Origin: Oenanthe sinensis
Taxonomy: Eukaryota; Streptophyta; Magnoliopsida; Apiales; Apiaceae
Reading direction: 5' to 3'
Length of the DNA stretch: 64,000 bases
Assembly: GCA_028671895.1 (NCBI GenBank)
Contig: CM053794.1
Coordinates: 42,920,501 to 42,984,500, forward strand
The position numbers were made by a program, and so were the translations under genes. Every line of letters begins with the position of its first letter. The stretch's first letter is position 1. This document shows positions 21,405 through 35,000 of this stretch, in pieces. The notes below the pieces were generated by a model, which searched no databases, was not told the DNA's origin, and saw only the letters and a list, made by a program, of their open reading frames with translations.

Positions 21405-24400
21405 TACTATCTAGAATATCTTATAAATATCTGTGAGTATCTCGTTTCATATCACAAAAGATAGTCGGAGTATTTAAAACTTTTCATAATATATTCAATA
21501 CAGAGTAGACTTTATTAACGCCAGCAATATTTATGATCTTCGTTAAGCCTTTTTTTTTTCCTTTCCGAAAAGCCATTTTCTATACTTTTGTTGTCTTTTT
21601 TCTTTATATTTCACATTTTTGCTATCTTTTTTCTTTATATTTGTTTAATCGCTTTATCGTGCACCTCAACTTTCCCCAAAAATTTATAATACGATATATA
21701 TACAAAACTAAACAATCATAAATATGTGCATTTTTTGGATTTAAATCAATATTCAAGTTTTTTTTTCATATCTACGTACTGATACTTTACATATACAAAT
21801 TGCATGTGGTTTAAATTAAAATTTATTGGTAAACATTTTAATTTGAAAGTAATAATATTTATTTTATTTGTTAGAATTTATAAGTAATATAATTTAATTG
21901 ATTTTTTCTAAATTATTTGATAATTTACTTATATACACATATAATATGAAGTTTATTAAACTAACAATTTATTCAATTTTTATTTTAATATATTATGCTA
22001 TTTCAAACATACACATTTTTAATATTATTAGTTTAACGTCAAGATTAAAAAATATGTATGATAAAATTATTAATCAATAATTATTGAGTATAAAATAAAA
22101 AGAATTATCCAGCAAAGGATAAAAAATAACAAAATTTTAGTTTTAGAAAAAAATATCTAGAAACACATTAAATCAGTGAGAAAAATATGTTATTTAAAAA
22201 TTGTTTACAGATGTATTCTATGATATAGTAATATAAAAAATTGTTCTACACGAGTAAATATTCTTGATAAATTATATTTTATTGAAGATTTTGTATTTTA
22301 CAAACGTTACATTGATAAGATAGGGATTGTGATCCATAAAAACTTATTATGTAACCAAAATGCATGCTTAACCAATCTCATGGATCGTAACCTAAATTAC
22401 GAATACTACAAGAAAGAGATCCTCCGAAAGTTTAGACAATACAACTTTCATATTAGAAAAGATAACACCTTTATATAATATGTTACATAAACGGAACAAG
22501 TACATTTATAACAAAATCCTACTTCTGTTCATCTTCCATCCAGCAAGTAATTTTCCGTTCAAATGAATTTAAAGAATAACAAAACAAATCGAAAAGACAA
22601 ATAAGTCGATGAAAGTAACATAAATATAACATTAAATATGGTATATAATTATAATATAAAACTTTCAATTTATAATAAAAAACCATCTAATCTGACACAA
22701 AATCGTCCACATATAATCATCATCAAATATGGTCAAAACGACATATCCTTCGTAAATACAGAAACGTAATCACATATGTCACTAAAATCTTTCAAAACTT
22801 TAAATCTGAAAGATATGAAAATAGATTTAGAGAATAAAAGACAAATTTGAAATATATGAAAACAAATTTAGATATTTAAAAGGGTTAAAAATTCAAAAAA
22901 TATAAATAATATCGATTTGGATGGCATGATATATTTATTGTAAAATTAGTTATGATTTAAGGTAAAACACAAAAAGGTGTATTTGGAATTAGGGTTTAGG
23001 AATTAGGGAAGAATAGGAAAGAAAAAAGAGAGAGGATACGAGAGATTTTGTATCCTTGAATGCAGAATAAGGCAAGATTTATGGCATTTGACCTATAACT
23101 TGTGTCAAAGTATTAAAATAATTTATAATTATTTAAAATAAACGGAGTAGAAGAGTTACCTCAGCTATTTTATACCGTATGAAAGAGAGATAGAAGAAGC
23201 AAACAAAAGAAATGTAACAGAATTCTAAACAGATGAGTTGTACGAACTTGTAATTGGATGTGTTGAGCACAAAAGAAATGAACCCCATTCTCCACTTTAA
23301 CCAAACATGACGATATAATAAGGATGATAATTTATCGCTATATATGTATAGTCTACAACATGCTTCATGGGACGGTTTTTATCTTCGAATGTGGGCGTTT
23401 CTTGGGACAGATAAATTTAGATTAATTCCTGCAGATATAGATATATATAATATATACAAACATCCCCCTATTTCATCTCAATTAATATGAATTACTTTTT
23501 TTTGAAGTGATTAATATGAATTACTTATTCCTTATATATATTATAGGTTAAAAAGAAATAATTTTAGCCTTTATATTATATTTAATATATTGAAAGCTTA
23601 ATGTTCGTAAATAAAAGCATTCGGTTAAAAAAATGTTAATTATGTACATAATAAATAAATTAATAAATTAAATACAAACAAACAACAAATTACTCCTAAC
23701 ATATGTTTTTCTAGAGTGGAAGAAAGAAGAGGGACAATGATTGTACCTATACACAGGCAGCCAGGCAGGTAACGATCTTATCGGTAAGAAGGAGAATGAG
23801 TGACTCATCACCAGTGTTTCTATTTCTCCTGTGCGGATGGATGGATGGCTCACTCTCTCTCAAATATAGATACAATAGGCACTATATGTTACTGCCAATA
23901 GTTTTATTATTTAATGCATTTGGAATAATAAATCATATAAGATCTCCAACTTTATTCTCTTTTAATTTTGATATGATATAGGTATTAAATACAGTACTAT
24001 TTATGTTCCACTTATTTGGAAAAATGGTGGGAGAAACAGTGATGGGAGGGTCACGTGAGTTGGCATGCACCCTACCTAGTACCTACCTATATGGCTATCT
24101 GTCTTTTTATTCTTTCTTTTCTATTTCCGTTTCTCCACTATTTATTATAATTTTAAAATTGTATTTTTTTCTTAATTTATTGAGTAAAAAATTTAAAAGA
24201 TGACAAACCGTAATTATTTTGGGTGCTAATTAAAGAAAAAGAAGTATTGTCAAATTAAGGCTTATAAGTTGTGTTTCTTTAATACCAGCCAGGAGACTTT
24301 CCTAACCACTTATCTTTTCCCTTTTGTTCTAGTGAGCTTATAAATAAATTAATAGGAGTCATTTTCATATGCAATGCTAGTGCCCACTAATTGATGTAGA

Positions 24401-26171
24401 TATAGGTGGACGTACAAGCTATTAACTTTAATATTATTTTCATTTTTATAATGATTAGTGAACTTATCCAAAAAAAAGAAGAAGTATAACATATCTTTTT
24501 ATTTTAATAAAATTAAATATATTTATTAAACACTAAAGGATCACAATCTAACTCCAATGGCAATATTCGTACTATATTATAAATATTATTTTAATGAACT
24601 GTATGTTATATATATCATGTACTGCACTTTATTATAGTATAATAACAAATTATAAGTTGATACAGTACTGTGAAGCAAGATAATGCAACGGAAATTCGAA
24701 AGGATGAGTTGTACGAACAAACCTGTTATTTAATATGTGGGGGCGGAAAAGAAATGAGCACCATTCTTCACTATAACTAAAACATGACTGACCAATGACC
24801 ATGCATATATAAATTGAATGAAAATTCGTCACACGTATGTTCTACAGCTTGCTTCATCGGACATGGTTTTTATCGGCCAAAATTTTGGCTTACCTACTCA
24901 GAGGCTAGTAGAGCCTATAAATATAAATTATCTTTATACGGAGTTGATATTAACATATATACTATATATCATATCATATCATATCATATCCCCAACTTGT
25001 TTCTTTCAACTTCCGCGTTACGTGCGGAGCTACGCCTGAAAATAATATACGGCATACGCTGATAGTATTAGATAGTTGTCACTTGACTGGAGAACAAGGG
25101 ATTTACTTGTAAAGTATTGAAACGTACTTGCACTTGCACACACATACTCAGAAGTGAAAACAATATATCGATCTAGAGTGCATTTTCTGTTTTGTTTTAC
25201 ACACTAATTACTTTATAATCTTCTATTTGTGTCTGTTAATAAAAGTCTCACCAACTTTCGCATGTGTATCCGTTTTTTAGTTTTTACTCAGAATTCTTGA
25301 AAATTTCTTGGAAAAAGTTATGTAAAATTTGTCTACTTGACTATACGCTTTACAGTTGATAGGAAACAAAACAAACAGGGCTGCCATGAAATTCACGGAC
25401 CTTAGTCGAAATTTATTTTTGGGGCCTAATATATATAGGATTCTGGTCCGTGAAATGCGATTGTTGAAATCATTTTTTCGCGGAAAGAATTAACACGTGA
25501 AATTTTTATGAATTCAGGGGGTCACGTCATGCATCTATCTGGCTTCTGCAGGGCTAGATAGGAAAGCACGAGCACGTCTTGCTCTAAGACCTGAAAATAA
25601 ATAAACAGCGAGGGAATCTCTAGAAAAAAGTGATGGATTTTTTTTTTTTTAAAGACAGATGGAGCTAGATACATGCAGCGATGAACGGATGAAGAAGCGG
25701 CAGGTGGCAGGATATGATACAACACAAACATATGAATCACCCACAAGTCACAATGCTACCCATTACGCACAACACCCTTTCCCATAACGTTATCAGCTTC
25801 CACACACACCGCACCCATATGGTGCCCACGTGAACGGACCATACCATTTCACTATTCTCTATGATGCATGAATGAGCCTCATGCGTACTTCTCTCTCGTG
25901 ACCTGCCCTCGACTGCTCACTACTCGTACGGGTTTCACGTGAAGTCTGCATAGCCTTCTCTCCAGATGTCAAAAAGAGAAAAACCCCGACTGGTCTACAT
26001 AATGACTCCCTCGGTAACATTATTTATGCGTAGGCCGTAGCAAAATAAGTGTTTCCCACCCACTACAAATACTGCTTCCTTAATATCAACATTTCATACT
26101 CTCTTCAATATGGATTTCACATATTCTACAGCAACTTCTTTTCCTTCTAAAATTTTGGAGCTTTCACATAT
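21405..26171. other. Gene-poor region with diverged noncoding duplications
   Basis: No protein gene is supported; frames here are short and without domains. Two segments recur in the same orientation: about 23228-23385 and 24697-24880 share GATGAGTTGTACGAAC, AAAAGAAATGA-C-CCATTCT-CACT, ACATGAC and TGCTTCAT-GGAC-GGTTTTTATC. About 23772-24085 shares two islands with 17255-17515. 24966-24990 is an ATATC pentamer repeat. 25500-25990 is comparatively GC-rich, with several ACGTG cores and a candidate hairpin. These may be promoter or noncoding RNA remnants. Confidence 0.45.
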
Positions 26172-26392
26172 GCCCCGTTTGGGTAGCTTAAATTTAAAAT
26201 AAGTAGTTTATTTTATTTTATTTTTACATATTTTCAATTTTTTTAGATAAATATTTATTTAAGAATTTTAAAACCAAATATGATTTTCAAAATTGAAAAT
26301 AAGTTACTTACTTTCAGAAAAAGTACATATATACTTATTTTTTCTGAAAATAAACACTTATTTCCAGATTATAAGTTAAGCCAAACGGGCGC
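26172..26392. mobile_element. MITE of the 'GGGGTGTTTGG' family, copy B
   Basis: Left end GCCCCGTTTGGGTAGCTTAA, right end CTTATTTCCAGATTATAAGT then CCAAACGGGC. The core ACCAAATATGATTTTCAAAA and AAATAAGTTACTTA-type phrases match copy C closely. Confidence 0.8.
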
Positions 26393-26878
26393 ATAATCTT
26401 ATCCACTCTGATTTCTTTACGAAAAGTATGGTTCCCCTTTTACACCATACTTACCAGTGAGGGAGATACTTGTATTTAATCTAAAAATACAAAATGGACC
26501 TGTTTGTTACTCTGCAGTCTGCACTGCTGTTAAAGGCCTTGATCATGGACCACATACCCAACCCATGATCATGTATTTTATAAAATCATAATCAAATTGG
26601 CGAATCACATAATCTTTCAGTTCCCATCACCCTAAATATAACTTGTGCAATCAAATGCAATTTCAGGCAACATATATATAATGTCGATACGGAGCATCAG
26701 TAAGCAGTAGACTTTAGAGGACTTACAGCCACCACAACAAATAAAACATATTCTAACAAGTCGCATAAATCATGTCAAAACTAACATAACACAATAAGCA
26801 TACATTGTTTAACAATTTTCAGATTCAATTGCAATCTAAACTCCTGAACTCAAATACAATTGTCACAAGAGTCAACTT

Positions 26879-28783
26879 CTAGTCATTATCTGCATCCTCC
26901 AGGTCCTCATCCTCCGGCACCCCGCGCATATACAGAACATTGTTACACCTGCAGAATGAATATGAAACACTCTGTTAGCAAACGAAATTATTGAAACAAT
27001 ATGCAAAGTTGTTCTTGTGAATGTACTACTAGGCTGCATTTCATAAACTTTCCCTTTTAAATACTTCTACAGCTACGAGCTCCTAAATTATCAAATAATG
27101 AAAGAATATACAAGGCAACTAAATAGTGAGTGCCTAAATGGCTAATATGATACCTGATCAGTATCTCTCCAAGGTTTCCTGTGAACTGTCCATCAATATA
27201 TTCTTCAGAGTTCGCAAGCTGCAATATTGAATTGACATCAGCGATATAAAGCAAATCATGAGACATGTATAGTACTGAAAATAACAATCTTATTACGAAA
27301 AAACCAAGTAAAAAAAAAATATAGTGTAAATTTTATGAGTTGGAGCATAGATTAACCTGCAAATTCATATATGAATCCACAGAGACAAGGAATCCTGCAA
27401 AGAAAAGTATCAAATATCATGTTAAGTCCCAAGATAAACCAATTTGGGTGCATTTATAAAGGTTGGATGTCTAGTAGGTTGCCTACACAAATTTTTTAGA
27501 TGCACTAAAAAATAAAAGGATTCTCGGAAAGATAGTACCTTTGTATTCCATTCCCCACTTGAGTTTGACTATGACACGCTTTCCAGTTAAATTGTTCAAA
27601 AATGGTTTTGGATTAACTGGTACAGTCTGCAACAATAATTGATCCATAGAAACAGTAGATTAGTAACAATCGAATACATCCCAAGAGGATTACAGCTTGA
27701 ATGAGAAAAATAACTGATTTCATCAAATATTTATAAAAAAATGAATGTCAAATAATCAGGCGTGAAGAACATAAGCATTTAACGATAAGTATTACTGTAA
27801 TAGGGGAACAGATTCCTAAAAGACTAAAGCTCATGACAGTCTGAAATACGACCTCAAATAAACAAAACACAGTCCAATAATTGAACGAGGCTGTTTCCTA
27901 TCAGATAGGAGTTCCTAGGGGCACAATTTTAGAGTATTTGAGAGATTTAGCAGTCAAGGTGTTACCAGTAGATGACTTGAAGGAAACATCATAATTACAA
28001 TTATGTTATAGATCCCAAGTCAAGTACATCTGGTTGAATCTCTAGAATAATACTTACCTGTCATCTAAGACAGCAAATTTATCACTATATACAGAATTAA
28101 AGATTAAATATGAAATCGAGCATGTCACGACTTTAGAAGTAAGAATAGAAACTACTTAACACACTTCAAGAGAATAGCTGTATTTCAGGATCAGTAAAAG
28201 GTCAAGAACCCTTAACCAAGACGAAGAATGTATTCACAAGAAAACATTACAAATTACGATCACAGCCTAAAATTTATCAACTACAAGTATCCAACACCTC
28301 AGGCATACTACAACACTAACAAGAAGATAATATTTTTGAAGCTTTTACAAAGTAGAATTTTAATTCAAACTATTATTTAACATTCTCTAATTCCTCTAAA
28401 ATTACTTGTTCCCTAGAGAAGATCAGGATCCATCTAAACTTAATAATTTACTTGTTCGTAACCGCGAGATGAAAAAACAACGCATTGCATTTCCTGGTAC
28501 ATAAAATAAACCCTTCCCCCAAATCTCTAATAGTCTGTATTACTTTTTTAATGATGCCTACCGCATATAGTAATTAGTAGCATACAACTGCAGAACATGT
28601 TAGATGCGAACATCACTAAAAAAAATGCTCAACTTTGAAACACATCATCATAATATAACAGCCCTAGCCCTAATATGAGAGAATGAGATCTAAAAATATA
28701 ATAATAAGTAAACACAAATAATAATAATAATAATGGATGAAATTAAATTGATATTAGTCACAGAGAGATAAACTTACAGCCAT
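26879..28783 (-). CDS. SmF: Spliceosomal small nuclear ribonucleoprotein F (SmF)
   Basis: Five exons join in frame into 88 residues: 28783-28778 (just ATG GCT), 27626-27539, 27394-27357, 27218-27154 and 26948-26879, all with GT-AG borders. The protein reads MATVPVNPKPFLNNLTGKRV through VKLKWGMEYKGFLVSVDSYM, then NLQLANSEEYIDGQFTG, NLGEILIRCNNVLYMRGVPE and an acidic tail. Sm motif 1 (VKLKWGMEYKGFLVSVDSYMN) and Sm motif 2 (ILIRCNNVLYMRG) are complete. SmF is one of the seven Sm proteins that ring the U-rich Sm site of U1, U2, U4 and U5 snRNAs in the nucleus. Length matches the family. The two-codon first exon makes the gene invisible as a single frame. It is divergent from THF1, with 1.2 kb between the start codons. 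Confidence 0.96.
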
Positions 28784-28963
28784 ATGGGTGGATTATACAG
28801 AGAGGATATGACGGTCGAGCAAGTTTGTTAAAGGGTTTAGGGTTTTGTTACAGTGCTCCCCAAGTGCCCCCTCCGATTTCTTTACGCTTGCCTACTTGGA
28901 TGAACCAACTAAAAGACAACATATATAATAATCGAATTGAAGTTTAATTTGTTTCTGACATCC

Positions 28964-29192
28964 GGGGGTGTTTGGGGTAGCTTAAATTTAAAATAAGTAA
29001 TTTATTTTAATTTTTTTAAAAACATATTTTCAAAAAAAAAATTTAGATAAATATTCATTTTATAATTTTAAAACCAAATATGATTTTCAAAAATGAAAAT
29101 AAGTTACTTATTTTCAGAAAAAATACATACATACTAACTTTTTCCGGAAATAAGCACTTATTTTCAGAAAATAATGGGGGTCAAACACCCCC
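28964..29192. mobile_element. MITE of the 'GGGGTGTTTGG' family, copy C, in the SmF-THF1 promoter interval
   Basis: Left end GGGGGTGTTTGGGGTAGCTT, right end GGGGGTCAAACACCCCC. It sits in the intergenic region shared by the divergent SmF and THF1 genes, about 180 bp from the SmF start codon. Confidence 0.82.
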
Positions 29193-29935
29193 ATAATCTA
29201 ATTTTTGTAATGGAATCTATTTTTTTAATATTATAATAATATAATAATTTTAAAGTGTAATAATTTTAGATCTTAATAATTTTATAATAAATTACATATT
29301 AATTTAACACGGTATTAATTTATGTTTATATTGTCTAAAAAATTTAGATCACTGAAAATCTAAAATAAATTATGTTGTCCACCACATATAAAGAATAAAT
29401 AGTTACTCACTCAATCTCTATTTACATGTTCACTTTATGTTTTGTGGAGTCAAATTAATTCATCTTTACCTGTAATTTAAAAATAATAAATAATTGAAAA
29501 AAGTTAAAATTTTATATTGTTAAAATACTATATAATCTATTTTAAAATTATAAAAAAATAATTTTTTATTTTCAATAGAAAATTAATCAATTTAATTCAA
29601 TAAAAATCAAAATCAACGTGTAAAGTACATTTTTAAGTCAGAAATAAATTTTGGGTAAATTTATTAATGATAAATGAAATAAAATAAAATAAAATAAAAG
29701 GTAGTCCGTATAGTTTATAGGAGGAAGTCGATCAGGCAGAGTCCACAGAGAAAGGCAGGCAGGCTACGTGTGAAATCCAGAGTGGCTAAGACACAAAAAC
29801 AAAAGGATTTGGCCAGGATAAGCCACCCCCTTTATTACAACCTCTCATCATCATCATCATCAGCAGCTTTGCTTGCTTGCTTAATTTATGAATATACATT
29901 ACTCTCTCTGAACTTTAACTCAACTCTTTCTAAAC

Positions 29936-29955
29936 ACACACACACACACACACAC
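29936..29955. repeat. (CA)n microsatellite in the THF1 leader
   Basis: An ACACACACAC run in the expected 5' untranslated leader, 20 bp before the THF1 ATG at 29976. Confidence 0.8.
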
Positions 29956-29975
29956 AGTTTGTAAGTTATAGAATA

Positions 29976-32900
29976 ATGGCAGCAGCAGCAGCTATAACTT
30001 CACTGTCGTTTGCGTCACTGAGTACTAGTCAATCTTCACTTTCATCTAATCATCATTTGGATGCGTGCCGTTTTCGTTTGAATCAATCATGCGATTTGAT
30101 CGGTCTTCGTATTTCCACTAGTCATTCCAATTCTTCACGTTTACTTGTTCGTTGCATGTCTTCTTCAACAGGTATTTATATTAACTTCATTTACTTACTT
30201 TTTTCCTATTATAATATATTAATGTTACTTGATTTATAATAGTAGCTTCCTATTGTAAGTTTGAAACTCTGTTCTAGTATGTATAATGTTTGGTTCATGT
30301 TACCCCTGCTGTTTTGGAATTAGATTTCGAGCTACATTGGATTATTTGTATCCATAAGCTCTCTGTATATATGTTTCCAATATATGAGCATGAATCATCC
30401 ATTCTTATATTTAGGAACAATGCATGACAATTGAACCAATGATCAACTCACTGTTTCAAATTTAAATAATGTTTTATAAAAGCCACAAAATAGATTTAGA
30501 TATCTGAATAAGAAGGGGTTGATAAATTGCAGTAAAGCCTTTGATTCACAATATGGAGTAGCTAATTAGTTCTTACGGTAGAAACTAGAAACCCATGAGC
30601 TACTCAAAAAGAGAGAAGAAATCACTAATTAATAGCAACTAACTCTATATGCACACATACTCGGGCTCAAAATATTAAGTACGCATTCAACATAAGGAGA
30701 ACTTCTTTAAAAATGTAATAGAGCACTGCAATTGGGTTAATTTAGGCAAAAACCTGAATAAATTGTGATTATATGTGTTTAACTCAATGGAATACTCTTA
30801 AATGGAATGCTAACCGGAGACCTATATAACCTGCATTATATAGCAGAATATGATGCAGGACATATGGGTCTCCAATTAGTACTCCGTTTAAGAGTATTCC
30901 ATTAAATTTTAGCCTGTTTTTGTAACAGAACATTACAATTTAATCAAGTAACAATCCTTGATGGCTTGTTATTACCTTCGACTGTTGGACAAGTTAAGCT
31001 GAAACACCAATAATTCATTAAAATTTTGTTTATTTATAGGTAAATATTCTTGACTAGTTGTGATTATTTTTTGTCTTTTTATGAGCTGATTTACATAACA
31101 ATAATTATTTTCTAAATCTATGTAATGTCTTCAGATATACCCACTGTGTCTCAAACAAAAGCCAATTTCCTTCAGGCCTACAAGCGACCAATTCCAAGTA
31201 TTTATAATACTGTGCTGCAAGAGCTAATAGTGCAGCAACATTTGATGAGGTACAAGAGGACGCATTGTTATGATGCAGTATTTGCACTCGGTTTTGTGAC
31301 TGTGTATGATCGACTTATGGAAGGATATCCCAGTGATGAGGATCGAGAGGCTATCTTCAGGGCATACATTAAGGCATTGCAAGAAGACCCGGAGCGATAC
31401 AGGCCTGTCTAAACTTTCTTGACTATTTCTGTTGTAATTTCCTTCTTCTTTTCATACTCTAATGCTGGCCTCGCTTTTGACTTCTGGTTGTTCATACTGG
31501 ACTTGCCAGTTATGATTGAGGCTATTCTTAACTTCACCTTAAAAGTGAATTATGAGTCTTGTTAATAGGCCATAAAGCTTATAAATTTTAATACGTAATT
31601 GTTATGAATTTTTCTTCATAGGCAAGGACTAGAACCTTGGGTAACAGGACTCCCGGGTTTATTGTACAATGAGTATCTAATGATTGCTAAATTATAACAT
31701 GCTACAGCATTAAATTGAAAATTTCAGTCCGCAAAATTCTTTAATGGCACCTATCTAAAATAATCCTATGCCAAATTAAATATTGCAGGAGCGATGCACA
31801 AAAACTTGAAGATTGGGCTCGTTCTCAGACTGCCAGTACCTTGGTCGATTTTTCTACAAAAGAGGGAGATGTTGAAAGCATTTTGAAGGACATTTCGGAA
31901 AGGGCTAGGGCTAAAGAAAGTTTTAGCTACAGTCGATTCTTTGCCATTGGCCTTTTCCGTCTTCTTGAATTGGCAAATGTAACAGAACCCACCGTTTTAG
32001 AAAAGGTATTACTCATGCTCTAAACTGTTGGAATTTCCTCATAATAATAGTTTTCAATAGGAACTGCTGAAATGATCTTCTGCCTATTTTAGTGAGTGTT
32101 TGGATATTGTCTGAAGTTATATTAGTTACTACTTGCGGTGAAATGAAAGTTTCCTGCTTCGGAAGGGCTGAGTGTTCCTGTGGGGTTTTTTTGTTTTTTT
32201 TGGTGGGGGGACAACCTAAAAATCACCGGTGACCAATGTTTTCAATCAACATTACGAGTTAACTTTCCTACCCATACATTATCATAGGTAAAGGGAAAAG
32301 GTAAAAAAGAAACGAGTCAAGCCAAAGAAAAGCCTGCAAAGATGTATTAACAATCAATCTCAGGAACAGATAAGAAATAATAACAGATATTACACCCTAC
32401 CAACCAAAGCTTTCACTTCCTGCAACATTGATAAGATCGCTTCATGTGACCATGCTATTCTTTCTGTCAACATCTCTTACAAATAAGCAGTCAAACTTGC
32501 GATTTAGCAGTAAAACTGCGGGTTTCCACCTAAATATTCTATTCTGACTGTTTATGAACAGTCCAATGCTTCTTGTATTATATATACAATGTCCGAACTA
32601 GATCCAACACAATATATTAAGCTGAGTAATTGCAATCAAAGAACAACTGAAATAACTAGCTGTATTCTTTTCCCTGGCATTCTGATTATTAAAAGCAGGA
32701 GCCATCTTAATTTATTTATGATTACGTCACTGTTCTTTGAAGTGACTGCAACACCGTACACCAGCATTAATGTACTCACCAAGCAGATCGGGGCATGGTA
32801 ACTGTCTTCTGTGGCTTGAATCTAGTCCAGAAAAACAGCTGAATATAAATTTAAGGAGACTAATAAGTTGGAGTACTCTTGATATTTCCTTTGGCATAGA

Positions 32901-34000
32901 TATATTGGGAAGAGGTCATCTTTCTTTAATAGATTTAATACTGTACCCATTTAATTTATCAACTTATTGGAGTATGTGATCCAGATGTTGACAGCTTCAC
33001 AATTATAAATCTACATGGAGGGATTGTTCGGCTAAGAAGAATGTACGAGGTCAAAAATTAGTACAACCCTTCCTTTCACTTAATAATTGATCCAATTTAT
33101 TTCCCCTGTCATTTTTGGCAAGACAGCAAATGACTTGCTAATCGGCTTACTGTATATAGCGATTGTGTTTCTTGTACCCGTTGTACGAGCTTTTTTTATA
33201 ATCCATTCAAGTTGCAAAGTGATATTTACAAAAAGAGACTTGGTGATTTTACAAGGTTCTGATGGGAGCATTCTATTATATTCTTTGTATGTCTCTCCAT
33301 GACGGGAATGTTTTACTGTTTAAAACCAAATTTAAACCTTCTTTTTGCATGTTTGACATCTATCGGGATATCTAACTCTTTAGATTGATGATACAGCTAT
33401 GTGCAGCGCTAAATATAGACAAAAGAAGTGTTGATCGTGACCTTGATGTATACCGTAATCTTCTCACAAAGTTGGTTCAAGCAAAAGAGCTCTTAAAGGA
33501 ATATGTGGAGAGGTACCTTTGATATCGCTCCAACTATAGTTTCTTTTATAGTTTTATATCATGTTACTATATATAACTTATTACAATTTTTTCTACCAAA
33601 TAAGATTTTAAACGTGCACCAACACGCTAATAGTTGGTTTTCAATTCCACGCATTCTGCTACAAATAATAACTCGACACTTTAACCAGCATATTTTCCTA
33701 CTTCCTGCTTAAGGAACATGTACCTTTATGCACTTGGTTTTAAAATGTTTGATAGGTGTATGGTTTGTTTTTTCTTAGCCATCTTTGATGCAGTAATTTC
33801 TGGGTCTTAGACTTTAACCCAGACAATTCAGAAATATTAATTTAAGTCCGTTGGTCGAGAACTTTCCTGAAAACCTTGGCATCCTTATATATTTTGTTGC
33901 TTGCAGAGAAAAGAAAAAAGTGGAAGAAAGAACAGGATCACAAACGGCCAACGAGGCTGTTACAAAATGCTTGGGGGAATACCAATACCTTGGATTGTAA
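29976..34000 (+). CDS. THF1: THYLAKOID FORMATION 1 (THF1/Psb29), chloroplast
   Basis: Five exons: 29976-30171, 31135-31402, 31789-32005, 33397-33512 and 33907-34000. They total 891 nt, or 296 residues. Exon 1 encodes a Ser-rich chloroplast transit peptide (MAAAAAITSLSFASLSTSQS onward). The mature part shows family blocks: PTVSQTKANFLQAYKRPIPS, QELIVQQHLMRYKRTHCYDA, YDRLMEGYPSDEDREAIFRA, DAQKLEDWARSQTASTLVDF, FSYSRFFAIGLFRLLELANV and LTKLVQAKELLKEYVER, with a final coiled EKKKVEERTG tail ending YQYLGL. Plant THF1 is needed for thylakoid organisation, photosystem II dynamics and light and sugar responses; the cyanobacterial form is Psb29. Exon 2 must end at AG|GCCTGT to stay in frame, an apparent non-canonical GC donor; the other introns are GT-AG. 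Confidence 0.96.
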
Positions 34001-34696
34001 ATCCAGTTTCCATGGCCAGTTTTTATTATATATTTAAAGTATTAGGCCATGCTTAACTATTCTACATTGATAGAGCTGGGGAATCAGGACTTCATGTTTC
34101 AGTCAGCTTATTTATACAGAGTCCAATTTTTGTTGTATACCTAATTACCTATGTAGAATTGCGACTGAAAGATAATTGAAATCTAGGATGGTAATTTGAC
34201 TTTCAATCTATTTTAGCATTCAAAAGTATCATCTATACCCATCACTCATCAGAACTTCAATTTCTGTTTACTTCAGGGATACTGGTGTTTATGCACGGAC
34301 ATTTTGTGTTATTAATTGAATTATTTATTTTAAAATTATTAATATTTTTATAATTTTCAAAAGTTTTAATATATTATAATTTTATTACTTTTAACTTATT
34401 TAAATTATATATTTATACATTAATGGAATTAAATATAATATATTATAATTTTATTATATATAGGATATAATATATTATAATTTTATGCTGTTAAAAAATC
34501 TTAATTAATCTATTTAACTAAAATATGAAATATATGAATTAAATTATGTCGGATTAAAATTCTAATATTACCAAAATTAGATGTCTAGCCTGTTGTTTGC
34601 CCAGATGAACAGAGATTGCCGCCTTTGTATTACTCAGATATCATTTTATTCTTTAATCCATAAAAGAATAACTGAGAGACAGCAACAAGCACAAAT

Positions 34697-34930
34697 AACT
34701 TTCCAGGAGAAGCGCACCATTCCAGAGAATTACTTAAATCTAAAGAGTATGACATCGGTTGCAACTTAAATCGAAGATAAAGTTGCTCTTGTCGTCCAAT
34801 CAAATAAGAAGTTAGCTTTCCAGGAGAAGCGCACCATTCCAGAGAATTACTTAAATCTAAAGAGTATTACATCGGTTGCAACTTAAATCGAAGATAAAGT
34901 TGCTCTTGTCGTCCAATCAAATAAGAAGTT
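34697..34930 (+). repeat. 117-bp tandem duplication between THF1 and DGK
   Basis: Two head-to-tail copies (about 34697-34813 and 34814-34930) of the unit beginning CTTTCCAGGAGAAGCGCACC. They are nearly identical; a visible difference is GAGTATGACATCGG versus GAGTATTACATCGG. It lies just past the DGK stop codon and may be in its 3' untranslated region. Confidence 0.9.
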
Positions 34931-35000
34931 TTCAATAATCATTGTCAATGTCAATAATAAGAATAAATAGTATAAACTAGACCAATCATCACCCACAAGC

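Noticed and set aside
25880..25940. Possible miR156-like precursor (GCTCACTACTCGT phrase)
   Set aside because: No complementary mature-type sequence lies at a suitable distance.
31403..31412. Reading THF1 exon 2 through to the stop at 31412 as the true end of the gene
   Set aside because: The downstream exons encode the rest of a well-known THF1 protein in phase, so a splice at 31402 is far more likely.
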